This document shows, piece by piece, positions 25,339 through 33,248 of a stretch of 64,000 bases of DNA. The first letter of the stretch is position 1. Each line of letters begins with the position of its first letter. Made by a program: the position numbers and the translations under genes. The notes under the pieces were generated by a model. The model made no database searches. It was not told the origin of the DNA and saw only the letters and a list, made by a program, of their open reading frames with translations. The stretch comes from Croceitalea dokdonensis DOKDO 023 (GTDB lineage Bacteria; Bacteroidota; Bacteroidia; Flavobacteriales; Flavobacteriaceae): contig NZ_LDJX01000002.1 of assembly GCF_001306415.1 (NCBI RefSeq), positions 496,001 to 560,000 of the forward strand. Reading direction: 5' to 3'.

Positions 25339-25716
25339 TTAGAACGGAAGGTCATCATGATCTTCATCATTAACATCATCTGCAGGCTCAAAAGCCTCCA
25401 TGGGAGGCACTGGTGGCATCCCCTCAGCCGGTGCTTCCTGCTGTACGTTTTCAATCCTCCAACCTTGGATAGAGTTAAAGTACTTGGTTTCGCCTTGCGG
25501 ATTTACCCATTCCCTGCCCCTTAGGTTGATGCTGATTTTAACAGTCTGCCCAACGCTATAGTTGTTTAACAAGTCGCATTTGTCTTGTACAAATTCCACC
25601 ATAATATGCTGCGGGTACTGCTCTTCCGTGGTCACTACGACCTCTCTTTTTCTAAACCCATTGTTTCCATAGGTTTTGGTTTCATCAATGACTTTTATCT
25701 TACCCTGAACTTCCAT
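25339..25716 (-). CDS. DUF3127 protein with an SSB-like acidic C-terminal tip
   Basis: A 125-residue protein with a predicted OB-like beta domain at about residues 1-90. Strand patterns include MEVQGKIKVIDETKTYGN and REWVNPQGETKYFNSIQGWRI. A proline-rich linker follows, and the last residues read DDLPF. The single-stranded DNA-binding protein at 53650-54114 also ends in DDLPF, the tip through which SSB recruits repair proteins. No experimental function is known to me for this family; the tip suggests a single-stranded nucleic acid or repair role. Precedes the AtoE-like gene by 3 bases. A TATTTTTG box (minus strand, 25741-25748) lies 25 bases upstream. Confidence 0.75.
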   Translation of the reverse strand: MEVQGKIKVIDETKTYGNNGFRKREVVVTTEEQYPQHIMVEFVQDKCDLLNNYSVGQTVKISINLRGREWVNPQGETKYFNSIQGWRIENVQQEAPAEGMPPVPPMEAFEPADDVNDEDHDDLPF

Positions 25717-25842
25717 TTGATTCGGTTTTGTTTAACGCTTCAAAAATACATAAAATCACTAGTGATATTTAGGATAAGTAGTCTGTGTTTTCAACAATTG
25801 GATTGATTTTGCGTTATCTTTAAAATACCGATTGTCACTATA

Positions 25843-26991
25843 ATGAACTTCCATCCCAAACAACGGACACCTAAGCTAATTCTATTGGTCTCTGCCTTTG
25901 TTATCGTTAGCCTGATCCTCTGGAACACCAATATCTTTTTTGAAAAGTTCAAACAAGAGGAACGGTTAAAGATGGAAGTGTGGTCATCTGCCTATTCTGA
26001 ACTTTCCAATGCGGAACTCGATCAAGAGCTTGGCACCTTGCCCCTCACCGTAATGGGGAACAACACCTCTACCCCTATGATATTGGTGAACTTGGATAGC
26101 ACTATAAAGACCCATAATTTCCCCACGGGACTGGAAAACGATAGTTTGTACATCGCCAAGAAAATTAATCAGTTTTCCAATGAAAATGATCCTATATCCA
26201 TAAGTTTTAAAGGGGAAAAACTGGCGACGCTCTATTACGGTAATTCAGAGGTGCTTAACAAACTTAAATATTACCCTATAGCCCTGCTCTTAATCATCCT
26301 ATTGTTTGGTGCCGTCATCTTCTTTTTTTTTAAAACAAATAAAGCATCGGAACAGAACAAGCTCTGGGCGGGCATGGCCAAAGAGACGGCGCATCAAATT
26401 GGTACACCATTGACCTCCTTATTGGGCTGGAACGAGCTTTTAAAATCGGAAAACATCAACCCAGAAATCACCAGGGAAATTGAAAAGGATATCGATCGCT
26501 TGCAGACCATTACAGAACGGTTTTCCAAAGTAGGCTCCGTACCGGAACTAAAGGTGTACGACATTGTTTCAGAAACCCAAAAGGCTTTTGAATACCTAAA
26601 ACGAAGAAGCTCCAAACTTATTCATTTCTCTTTTGATGCAGACACCCCACAACTTCCCGTGCCGTTAAACCTGCCCCTGTACAACTGGAGTATAGAAAAC
26701 CTGGTAAAAAACGGGATAGACGCCATGAAGGGTAAGGGCAATATTGCCATTCAAATAGAAAAACATGGACAATATGTGCACGTCTTGGTCTCCGATACGG
26801 GACATGGCATACCCAAAGGGGATTTCCAAAATATTTTTAATCCAGGGGTAACCTCAAAAAAAAGAGGTTGGGGATTGGGGCTTTCCTTGGTGAAACGAAT
26901 CATAGAAGAATACCATAACGGCAAGGTAAAAGTGCTCACCAGCAACAAGGCAGGCACCGTAATGCAGATTTCCCTAAAGACCAAAGCATAA
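25843..26991 (+). CDS. Membrane sensor histidine kinase
   Basis: A 382-residue two-component kinase. An N-terminal membrane segment (about 12-28) and a second at about 145-165 flank a periplasmic sensor domain. The dimerisation domain has the phospho-acceptor His in AKETAHQIGTPLTSLLGWNEL (near residue 187), and the catalytic domain has NLVKNGIDAM, VSDTGHGIP (G1 box) and RGWGLGLSLVKRIIEEYH. No response regulator is adjacent, so its partner is elsewhere (orphan). A PF02518-type ATP site is intact. It is followed after 4 bases by a zinc-ribbon membrane protein; both may be co-transcribed. Confidence 0.9.
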   Translation: MNFHPKQRTPKLILLVSAFVIVSLILWNTNIFFEKFKQEERLKMEVWSSAYSELSNAELDQELGTLPLTVMGNNTSTPMILVNLDSTIKTHNFPTGLENDSLYIAKKINQFSNENDPISISFKGEKLATLYYGNSEVLNKLKYYPIALLLIILLFGAVIFFFFKTNKASEQNKLWAGMAKETAHQIGTPLTSLLGWNELLKSENINPEITREIEKDIDRLQTITERFSKVGSVPELKVYDIVSETQKAFEYLKRRSSKLIHFSFDADTPQLPVPLNLPLYNWSIENLVKNGIDAMKGKGNIAIQIEKHGQYVHVLVSDTGHGIPKGDFQNIFNPGVTSKKRGWGLGLSLVKRIIEEYHNGKVKVLTSNKAGTVMQISLKTKA

Positions 26992-26995
26992 CCAT

Positions 26996-27358
26996 ATGGC
27001 AAAACAGCAAATGATGTTACTAAAAGAGGCAGAAATCACCAACAATTGCCCAGTATGTTTTAACCAAGAGCTAAAACTCTCTTTCTACCAAAAACACACC
27101 GAGGGTATTTTTGTAAAAAAAGTAACTAATCAGGTAGTTCATGAAATAAAATGTAAGACCTGTTTTTCCCTGATCTATCCCGTTAATTGGACTCCGGACA
27201 TTGAACGTGTTTTTGACTACTACAACAAATTAGTGGTTCCAAAAAAGGCATCTACCCAGTTTAAGCCCTTGTTGTTTGTGGTTATCCTATTGGCGGTTGC
27301 CGCTGTAGGTGGTGTACTCTATGCCTTAATGAAAGGTATTATTCAAATGCCGCACTGA
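26996..27358 (+). CDS. Zinc-ribbon-like membrane protein of unknown function
   Basis: A 120-residue protein with two Cys pairs, CPVCF near residue 18 and CKTCF near residue 53, that could coordinate zinc, then a C-terminal transmembrane helix at about 91-113 (LLFVVILLAVAAVGGVLYAL). The zinc domain would face the cytoplasm. The start ATG is 4 bases after the kinase stop, suggesting co-expression and a possible link with kinase signalling. It overlaps the convergent HIT gene by 20 bases. No family name can be given. Confidence 0.6.
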   Translation: MAKQQMMLLKEAEITNNCPVCFNQELKLSFYQKHTEGIFVKKVTNQVVHEIKCKTCFSLIYPVNWTPDIERVFDYYNKLVVPKKASTQFKPLLFVVILLAVAAVGGVLYALMKGIIQMPH

Positions 27359-27731
27359 TCGCTTTTGCGGTTACCTCAAACTCCGTACTGGACAAGGTCA
27401 CTTTTTTTTGGAAGGTGGCATCTTCCATGTAGCTTAATGGAATAAGGTGTACGTGGACATGGGGCACCTCCAGGCCAATGACCGTTATCCCTACGCGTTT
27501 ACAATCCACGGCCTTTTCTATGGCGATGGCCACCCTTCTGCTAAACGCCATTAACCCCAAATAGGTAGTTTCATCCAAATCCGTAATCTTGTCCACCTCT
27601 TTTTTGGGAATACAAAGCGTATGCCCCTTGGCGTTTGGACTGATATCCAAAAAGGCAAAAAAATCTTGGTCCTCTGCAATTTTATAACAGGGTATTTCCC
27701 CTGCCACGATCTTGGAAAAAATACTTGCCAT
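27339..27731 (-). CDS. HIT-family nucleotide hydrolase or transferase
   Basis: A 130-residue protein with the histidine triad HVHVHLIP near residue 97, preceded by ITVIGLEVPHVH. The N-terminus has MASIFSKIVAGEIPCYKIAEDQDF, typical of HINT-type proteins that hydrolyse AMP-lysine or AMP-phosphoramidate bonds. ATG 27731 is used; an upstream ATG at 27791 would add 20 residues encoded within a MITE-like repeat and is rejected as artefact. Its 3' end overlaps the convergent zinc-ribbon gene by 20 bases. Confidence 0.88.
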   Translation of the reverse strand: MASIFSKIVAGEIPCYKIAEDQDFFAFLDISPNAKGHTLCIPKKEVDKITDLDETTYLGLMAFSRRVAIAIEKAVDCKRVGITVIGLEVPHVHVHLIPLSYMEDATFQKKVTLSSTEFEVTAKAISAAFE

Positions 27732-27782
27732 ATGGTGTTTGGTTATGCGTGGTTCTGTATTGCCCCAAATGTAAACAAACCC

Positions 27783-27960
27783 GTGGTGCATTTTGAATGC
27801 TTTTTAGATTTAAAACCGTCAGTTCGAGTTTTTTCTGGAAGAAAAAGTATCAAGAAGAAGGTTTCAATGCTAAAATTCTCATTCTCGATACTATTTTTCC
27901 GATACTTCGTATCAAAAAATCACTCGAATTGACGAATTTTCATCAGAATGCAAAATGGGT
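27783..27960. repeat. MITE-like palindromic element, copy 1
   Basis: A 178-base element with inverted ends: GGTGCATTTTGAATGC at the left, GCATTCTGATG and ACCCATTTTGCATT at the right when read inversely. An inner imperfect palindrome runs CGTCAGTTCGAGT ... CACTCGAATTGACG. It is about 90% identical by eye to the inverted copy at 50440-50619. It abuts the true start region of the HIT gene and creates a spurious N-terminal extension of it. No transposase within, so it would be non-autonomous. Confidence 0.85.
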
Positions 27961-28230
27961 TAAACAAGTATTTTTAGTAATGGTCGTTAGCGGCTGTTGT
28001 TTACACGTGTAAACTGGCTTGGCCTTTGTTTTAAATAGTACCCTATACGTGCCATGCTACTGAAAATGCACCTACCCCTCAAAAAAACAACTATTTCCCC
28101 GGTGTTTTGGGGGTGTGTCCACCTAAATAACGATTTTCCAAGATTTGGCTTTTTTGCAGTAACACCTTGTGAATTTTTGTGCTGTTTACTTTTTGCACCT
28201 CTGGGCAATGGGGCTAGGGTACGCAATAAA
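27961..28230. other. Geneless region between the MITE-like copy and greA terminator
   Basis: No supported coding sequence. The only structured site noted is a perfect 16-bp palindrome, GTTTACACGTGTAAAC (27999-28014), which could be an operator or an intrinsic hairpin. The rest is AT-rich and shows no promoter match that I can place. Confidence 0.4.
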
Positions 28231-28266
28231 AAATCCCGACTTGATCATAGCCGGGATTTCCTTTTT
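28231..28266 (-). terminator. Terminator of greA
   Basis: Arms AAATCCCG (28231-28238) and CGGGATTT (28252-28259), both perfect, with a 13-base loop. The AAAAAA at 28228-28233 forms the minus-strand U-tract. Located 17 bases after the greA stop. Confidence 0.8.
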
Positions 28267-28283
28267 TCTGAAAGCGCTTTTGC

Positions 28284-28760
28284 TTAGGACCTTGTAATCT
28301 CTAGAACATCAAATTTAAGGGTACCGTTGGGGACGTTTATTTCTGCGGTATCCCCCACTTTTTTTCCAAGCAATCCTTTACCTATTGGAGAATTCACGGA
28401 AATTTTTCCGGCTTTTAAGTCCGCTTCGGATTCTGCCACCAAGGTATACTTCATTTCCATACCATTGGTTTGGTTTTTAAGCTTTACAGTAGACAAAATC
28501 AATACTTTTGAGGTGTCCAACTGGGATTCATCAATTAACCGGGCATTGGCCAAGGTCTCTTCCATTTTAGAGATTTTCATTTCCAACAACCCCTGTGCTT
28601 CCTTGGCGGCATCATATTCCGCATTTTCGGAAAGGTCTCCCTTATCACGTGCCTCGGCAATGGCCTCTGAGGCTTTTGGCCGCTCCACATCCCGTAAATG
28701 GTCCAATTCTTCCCTTAATTTTTTTAGTCCCTCCGGGGTATAATAAGATACTTTGCTCAT
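28284..28760 (-). CDS. greA: Transcription elongation factor GreA
   Basis: Rescues backtracked RNA polymerase by stimulating transcript cleavage. The 158-residue protein has the N-terminal coiled coil (about residues 1-75; acidic tip pattern GDLSENAEYDAAKEAQ near 42-57) and the C-terminal FKBP-like domain (VNSPIGKGLLGKKVGDTAEINVPNG region, with SPIGKGLLGKKVGD conserved). The catalytic acid pair in the DLSENAEYD loop is present. A minus-strand -7 box TATCTTTG (28877-28884) lies about 116 bases upstream. Monocistronic with its own terminator. Confidence 0.95.
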   Translation of the reverse strand: MSKVSYYTPEGLKKLREELDHLRDVERPKASEAIAEARDKGDLSENAEYDAAKEAQGLLEMKISKMEETLANARLIDESQLDTSKVLILSTVKLKNQTNGMEMKYTLVAESEADLKAGKISVNSPIGKGLLGKKVGDTAEINVPNGTLKFDVLEITRS

Positions 28761-28921
28761 TTTGTTTGCGTTTATGACATGGCCACTCTAGGTATACAAC
28801 AACCTCTTGTGGACATTATTTAATGGAAAAATCCTCTACTAAGGCTTTTACACGGCCTTTTAGCGAGGATTTAACGCAAAGATAGCTAATTTTAAATGAT
28901 TTTTGCTGCAAATTTTGCTTT

Positions 28922-29359
28922 ATGAAAACACGTTTGTACTTGATTTTGATGGTGTTATGCCTTGCTTGTGATAGTGAAACCCAAGTACGGAACCCCTTTT
29001 TACAAGAAGTGAATTTTAGTTTTGACCTGAATTTAAACCTGCCCCTCTACAATAACCTCAATAATATTGGCAATCCGGTATACGTGGGCAATGACGGGGT
29101 TGGCACACGGGGCGTCTTTGTGATGCGCACCAGCCTAGATAGTTTTTTTGCCTTTGAGGCCAGCTGTCCCAACCACGCCCCAAATACATGCTCCACCATG
29201 ACCATGGATGGGCAAGAGGTCACTTGTGCTTGCGAAGATTTTACCTACAGTTTGTTTACTGGACAGCTGTTAAACAGACCTGCCGATGGCAACCGCTATT
29301 ACGACCTGCTATTTTACAACACTAGGGTAAGCGGCAATACTGTGGTGGTGTTTAATTAA
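28922..29359 (+). CDS. Lipoprotein with a degenerate Rieske-like domain
   Basis: A 145-residue protein with a lipoprotein signal (MKTRLYLILMVLCLACDSE; lipidated Cys at about 16). The second half resembles a Rieske domain in order and spacing: CPNH (C82, H85) then CACEDFTYSLFTGQL (C102, C104), followed by the GPA-like region RPADGNRYYD. A canonical cluster needs C-x-H and C-x-x-H; here the first is C-x-x-H and the second His position is Glu, so binding of a 2Fe-2S cluster is doubtful. Several extra cysteines are present. It could be a redox-inactive outer-membrane protein. Divergent from greA. Confidence 0.65.
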   Translation: MKTRLYLILMVLCLACDSETQVRNPFLQEVNFSFDLNLNLPLYNNLNNIGNPVYVGNDGVGTRGVFVMRTSLDSFFAFEASCPNHAPNTCSTMTMDGQEVTCACEDFTYSLFTGQLLNRPADGNRYYDLLFYNTRVSGNTVVVFN

Positions 29360-29492
29360 GGCCCCACAGCCCCCAAAGGGGGTACTTATGCTAGTCCCCC
29401 AAAAAGCTATTCGCTACATACCATTAACTTGTTCTGCAAATTAGAATGTTCATTTAGCCATTCTCAGGGATGAAGAAACATACGGTAAATGG

Positions 29493-30401
29493 CTACGGCT
29501 GCGTAAAGTCAAAAACCAACTTTTGATATCCTAGTTGTGAATTCTCCAAACCATTCTTTCTTAACCACCCCAAAAATTCGTTCACATTGTCCTTTTCCAA
29601 TACCCCCCAATTGTTAACATCGCCATAAAACGGATTGGTATACTCTTGACTCTTTAGAAGGTCGATACCATGGTCACCTATTGCGATATGTGGTTCAATA
29701 CAGCTTACTGCCGCTTCAGGATGTTCTTGTGCGTATAGAAATCCCTTTTTGGTGGCTTCCAAAAAAGCCTTGTACTGTTTATGATTGCCTTCAACCTGGT
29801 TTTTATTGGCCATCAACACAGGGGAATAACTATAGGGAATATCATAATCCGCCATTTTAAATGAGCGCAATTTCACCCCTTTGGCTTCTGCATGGATTCC
29901 TTCCCAATTGGTAAATATCCAAGTGGCATCCTGTTTGCCCGACAGTAAGGTTTCCCAAATCCCTAATTTATTGGGATAGGTGATCTGTAAGTTGCCTTTG
30001 CCTCCATCATTTTTTATCATTTGCGCTACAATATGGTCTTCATAACGCGCCTTGTAAGAAGCATAACTTTTGCCATCCAGGTCTTTTGGGCTTTGGATGG
30101 TGCTGCTTTCCAAAACGGTTATAGCACTGATATCTTCCCTAAAGATGGCGGCAATGGCCACTGCATTAAATGGATTGGATTTAGTATGGTAACTAATGAT
30201 ACTTTCAAAAGGGCACAGAGCCACATCTGCCAGCCCCAACTCAACTTTTTTGGCTGGTGTTACGGCATAATTATCTTCATCTGGGGTAATCAAGGAAACC
30301 TCCAGCCCGGCTTTTGCATAAAATCCTTTGGCCTTTGCCACATAAAAACCCGTATGGTTGGTATTGGCGGTCCAGTCCAAGGCTACTTTAAATGTTTGCA
30401 T
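29493..30401 (-). CDS. ThiY/NMT1-like thiamine-precursor-binding protein without signal peptide
   Basis: A 302-residue periplasmic-binding-protein-fold protein of the NMT1/THI5 family. The N-terminus VALDWTANTNHTGFYVAKAKGFYAKAGL is the diagnostic ThiY pattern (quoted by its ends: VALDWTANTNHTGFY and KGFYAKAGL). It lacks a signal peptide or lipobox, and lacks the Cys-rich CCCFC motif of yeast Thi5. That leaves either a cytoplasmic pyrimidine-precursor protein or a binding protein with a misassigned start. No thiXZ permease genes lie nearby. It starts 2 bases after the TonB receptor gene, so it is in the TPP riboswitch operon. Confidence 0.8.
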   Translation of the reverse strand: MQTFKVALDWTANTNHTGFYVAKAKGFYAKAGLEVSLITPDEDNYAVTPAKKVELGLADVALCPFESIISYHTKSNPFNAVAIAAIFREDISAITVLESSTIQSPKDLDGKSYASYKARYEDHIVAQMIKNDGGKGNLQITYPNKLGIWETLLSGKQDATWIFTNWEGIHAEAKGVKLRSFKMADYDIPYSYSPVLMANKNQVEGNHKQYKAFLEATKKGFLYAQEHPEAAVSCIEPHIAIGDHGIDLLKSQEYTNPFYGDVNNWGVLEKDNVNEFLGWLRKNGLENSQLGYQKLVFDFTQP

Positions 30402-30403
30402 AC

Positions 30404-32563
30404 CTAAAAGTTTAAGGTTGCCCCAAGAAGGAAGTTAATTCCCGCTTGCGGATAGAAAAAAGATTCCTCAAAGAACACATATCCGTTATTTTCATACTCC
30501 AAATCAAAAATGTTATTTACCTGGGCGGTAAATACAACAGATTTCAATAAGGATAGCTTGTTAATAGTGTATTGCAAGTTAACATCGTTCACAAAATAAG
30601 CATCTATGGCATTACTATCCGTATTGGTCATAAACTGCTCACCAACATATTTGGAAAAGAAGCTGGCGTTAAAAGAATCCGTGAAAGCGTAAGTGATGAC
30701 ATTGCCCACCACAATATCCGGGGAAAATGAAATATTGGTGTTTCCTAAATTGGTAAAGCCCCCCTGTCCATCTTCCTGCAGAAAATCTATATTCCTGTTG
30801 GTACTCAAGGCGATGTTTGGTCTAAAATTCCATTTATTAAGATTAAGATTTGCATCAACTTCCAAACCAAACCTATAACTCTGTCCGCTGTTGGTACGTA
30901 TGGGGAATCCTACCTCGTCCAATTCTCCCGTTAATACCAATTGGTTTTCAAAATCCAAATAGTAGAGGTTGGTGTTCAACTGAAAATTAGTGGAGACATA
31001 GCGCCAGCCCAACTCAAAATCATTGAGGCTTTCCGGTTCTGGATCGCCCGTTTCAAAATCTACCCGTGCCGGTTCCCTATTGGCACGGGCGTAAGAGAAA
31101 TAAAGGCTATTCTGGTTGTTGGGCCTATAGGTAAGACCTGCCTTTGGGTTAAAGAAAGTAAAGTCTTGATTTACCGCCAAGGCTACGGATGGATCAAAAA
31201 GTGGTCCGTTGGCCTCATAACTGATATGGCGCAGTTGTAGGTCCCCAAAAAGGGATAGTTTATCATTCAGCTGGTAAGTGGCCTTCACATAGCTATTAAA
31301 ATCCCGTTTATCACTTTCATTCTCATAGAACCGGAAAGGAAAACTGGGCAACGGGGCAAATTCCGTTGCGGTCACTTCACCAAACTGTTCACCATCATAC
31401 CTATTGAAACCACCGCCTATGACTGCGTTCCAATTAGCATCCGTATAATTTAAACTAAAAACAGTACCATAAAAATCGCTGTTCAAGTGCCTACGGGTAG
31501 TTAAATCCGATCGTTCTATGGTTTGCCCGTTGGCCTCAAAAGGCTGCAAACGGTAAAAGGCCAGATCGCCATTGAAAAAACTGGGGTCAGACTCAATGTA
31601 CTGCTCAAAAAACCCACGGCTATTGGTGTAGTGAAATGAGACGTTGCCCACCCAATGATCACTAAAGCGCTGGGTAAGGTGCAATTGGTAATGGTCTTGT
31701 TTGTAATTGTCCGTCTGGCGATCGTAGAACTGTGGGTTCCCGTCCGCATCCAAGTACAGTCCGTCATCATTAAAGGTGCGATCAATGTTCAACCTTTCCC
31801 TGTTCAATCCAAAAAAGGAAAGCCCGGCAATTTCCTCACCCCCAAATACAACGGCCTTGATCAAGGTATTGTCATCCTTATAGATGCCATCAAAAAAATA
31901 GGAGCGCAGGTCAGAAAAGGCGCGGTCCACAAAACCATCGGATTTAATTCTTGAAAGCCTACCGGAAAAGGCAAAGTGATCGTTAAGCATACCGGTTCCA
32001 AAACGCAGGGTATGCTTTCTGGCTCCAAAACTACCAATGCTATTGGCTATTTGGGTAAAGGGCTCCTCCGTATGGGTATCCGTCAGAATATTGACAGAGG
32101 CTGCAAAGGCACCCGCCCCGTTGGTTGATGTACCCACGCCACGCTGTACTTGGATATTTTCTATGGAAGATGCAAAATCCTGAAGGTTTATAAAGAACGA
32201 TGTCTGGCTATCGGCATCATTATAGGGTATACCATTGATGGTGACATTGATGCGGGAATTATCGGAACCACGAATCCAAAAATCGGTGTAACCGATGCCC
32301 GTACCATCAAAACTGGTGGTCACTACGTTTGGAAGGTAATTTAACAATATGGGAATATCCTGCCCTAAGTTAACCTTCTGAATCTGTTCCTTTTTAAGAT
32401 TGGTAAAGGTGACCGGAATTTTGGTAGTTGCCCTGGATGCGGACACTACCACTTCATCCAAGGTAACTTTTTTGTTTTGAACGGTATCCTGCTGTTGGTT
32501 TTGTGCAGTTACCGATAACGCAAGCCCAAAAAGGGCTAAAATAGAGAACATAGAGTGTTTCAT
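30404..32563 (-). CDS. TonB-dependent receptor under TPP riboswitch control
   Basis: A 719-residue outer-membrane receptor. Signal peptide (about 1-20, ending SVTAQ), a plug domain (about 40-150: QIQKVNLGQDIPILLNYLP, then RGSDNSRINVTINGIPYND) and a 22-stranded barrel to the C-terminus, which ends in NFLLGATLNF. No obvious carboxypeptidase-like extension. A TPP riboswitch lies in the leader and a ThiY-like gene follows after 2 bases, so thiamine or a precursor is the likely substrate (as for the Bacteroidota receptor described as OMR1 in the TPP-regulon literature). The TonB box cannot be assigned with certainty. Confidence 0.92.
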   Translation of the reverse strand: MKHSMFSILALFGLALSVTAQNQQQDTVQNKKVTLDEVVVSASRATTKIPVTFTNLKKEQIQKVNLGQDIPILLNYLPNVVTTSFDGTGIGYTDFWIRGSDNSRINVTINGIPYNDADSQTSFFINLQDFASSIENIQVQRGVGTSTNGAGAFAASVNILTDTHTEEPFTQIANSIGSFGARKHTLRFGTGMLNDHFAFSGRLSRIKSDGFVDRAFSDLRSYFFDGIYKDDNTLIKAVVFGGEEIAGLSFFGLNRERLNIDRTFNDDGLYLDADGNPQFYDRQTDNYKQDHYQLHLTQRFSDHWVGNVSFHYTNSRGFFEQYIESDPSFFNGDLAFYRLQPFEANGQTIERSDLTTRRHLNSDFYGTVFSLNYTDANWNAVIGGGFNRYDGEQFGEVTATEFAPLPSFPFRFYENESDKRDFNSYVKATYQLNDKLSLFGDLQLRHISYEANGPLFDPSVALAVNQDFTFFNPKAGLTYRPNNQNSLYFSYARANREPARVDFETGDPEPESLNDFELGWRYVSTNFQLNTNLYYLDFENQLVLTGELDEVGFPIRTNSGQSYRFGLEVDANLNLNKWNFRPNIALSTNRNIDFLQEDGQGGFTNLGNTNISFSPDIVVGNVITYAFTDSFNASFFSKYVGEQFMTNTDSNAIDAYFVNDVNLQYTINKLSLLKSVVFTAQVNNIFDLEYENNGYVFFEESFFYPQAGINFLLGATLNF

Positions 32564-32685
32564 TCGTAAGAAATTATTACGAATAAAAGGGGCTATTATT
32601 CAAGGTTAACAATTAATTTTTGTCAGCTATCTGACAACCCGGATTGAAGTTGATGCCAAAACCAGCGCACCGTCTCACTCCTCAT

Positions 32686-32708
32686 AAAAAGACCTACCGG
32701 ACCTTTTT
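32686..32708 (-). terminator. Possible riboswitch expression-platform hairpin
   Basis: On the minus strand the segment reads AAAAAGGTCC, GGT, AGGTCTTTTT. A 9-bp stem with two G-T wobbles forms, and the T5 is in the 3' arm. It lies just after the TPP aptamer and 120 bases before the receptor start, where a terminator or sequestering hairpin would be expected. Confidence 0.5.
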
Positions 32709-32715
32709 ACTCGTC

Positions 32716-32806
32716 TGTCCCTTGGCGGCATTACCCGCCCAGGTTCTTTGGGTATAATCTCAGCTTTATCCTGGTGGTTGACCAAAACTCCGCACCCCTT
32801 TGAGAT
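32716..32806 (-). ncRNA. TPP riboswitch (THI box)
   Basis: On the minus strand: AAAGGGGTGCGGAG, a variable P3 arm with ACCACCAGGAT, then GCTGAGATTATACCC, AAAGAACCTGGGCGGG, TAATGCCGCCAAGGGA. These are the conserved blocks of the thiamine pyrophosphate aptamer: GGGGUGC, CUGAGA, ACCC, GAACCUG, AAURCCRGCGNAGGGA-like. It precedes the TonB receptor by about 150 bases, and a promoter matching the Bacteroidota consensus is placed just upstream of the aptamer. TPP binding would shut off the receptor-ThiY operon. Confidence 0.92.
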
Positions 32807-32810
32807 GGGA

Positions 32811-32841
32811 CAAATGTAATGTTGTTTTTATAATACCGCAA
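32811..32841 (-). promoter_or_regulatory. Promoter of the TPP riboswitch operon (TTG-N20-TACATTTG)
   Basis: Minus strand: TTG (plus CAA at 32839-32841), 20 bases, then TACATTTG (plus CAAATGTA at 32811-32818), an exact match to TAnnTTTG. The predicted start of transcription, about 32804, coincides with the 5' edge of the aptamer. Confidence 0.7.
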
Positions 32842-32885
32842 TGCTTTTTTTAAGTTTGCGGAAAATAAAAATTTAGGCGTTTGGT

Positions 32886-33188
32886 TTAGTGGCTCTTAGG
32901 TTTAAACCAACGACCATATTGATCAATATACACCGTTCTCCTAGTCCCGCTTTGCAAGACCATAATAAGCTTAAATTGATTCTTTGAGTTTTTATAGACA
33001 GCCGCCAACTTAGAGGTAGGGTACTGTTTTAGAATTTCCTCGACTACTGGGGGCGTAAGTTCACTGGAATCTACCTTTTTAAATTCTTCTGTGGTTATCT
33101 TAAAATTAACCCCATCTCCTTTATTGGGAGTCATTTCCACATTGGTAAAGGATGTTAACAAGACAAGTGCTAAGAGTTTAAACGTCAT
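32886..33188 (-). CDS. Small exported protein of unknown function
   Basis: About 100 residues when begun at the ATG at 33188 (MTFKLLALVLL), which gives a clean signal peptide; the longer start at 33281 would begin inside a terminator hairpin. The mature part has FKITTEEFKKVDSSELTPPVVEEIL and KNSKNQFKLIMVLQSGTRRTVYIDQYGRWFK. This resembles PepSY-like or DUF periplasmic proteins, but I cannot name the family. It is downstream of the hairpin at 33255-33278 and upstream of the riboswitch region. No operon partner is evident. Confidence 0.6.
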   Translation of the reverse strand: MTFKLLALVLLTSFTNVEMTPNKGDGVNFKITTEEFKKVDSSELTPPVVEEILKQYPTSKLAAVYKNSKNQFKLIMVLQSGTRRTVYIDQYGRWFKPKSH

Positions 33189-33248
33189 TTTTATGTTTTT
33201 TTCTTCTCTATGTACGGGCAAGAGTGGGTCTTTAGTTGTTGTATGTAC

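Noticed and set aside
27732-27791. 20-residue N-terminal extension of the HIT protein
   Set aside because: Its upstream part lies in the MITE-like repeat and does not match HIT family N-termini.
29360-29492. CCCCC/GGGGG stem after the Rieske-like gene as a terminator
   Set aside because: The stem is only 5 bp and is not followed by a T-run.
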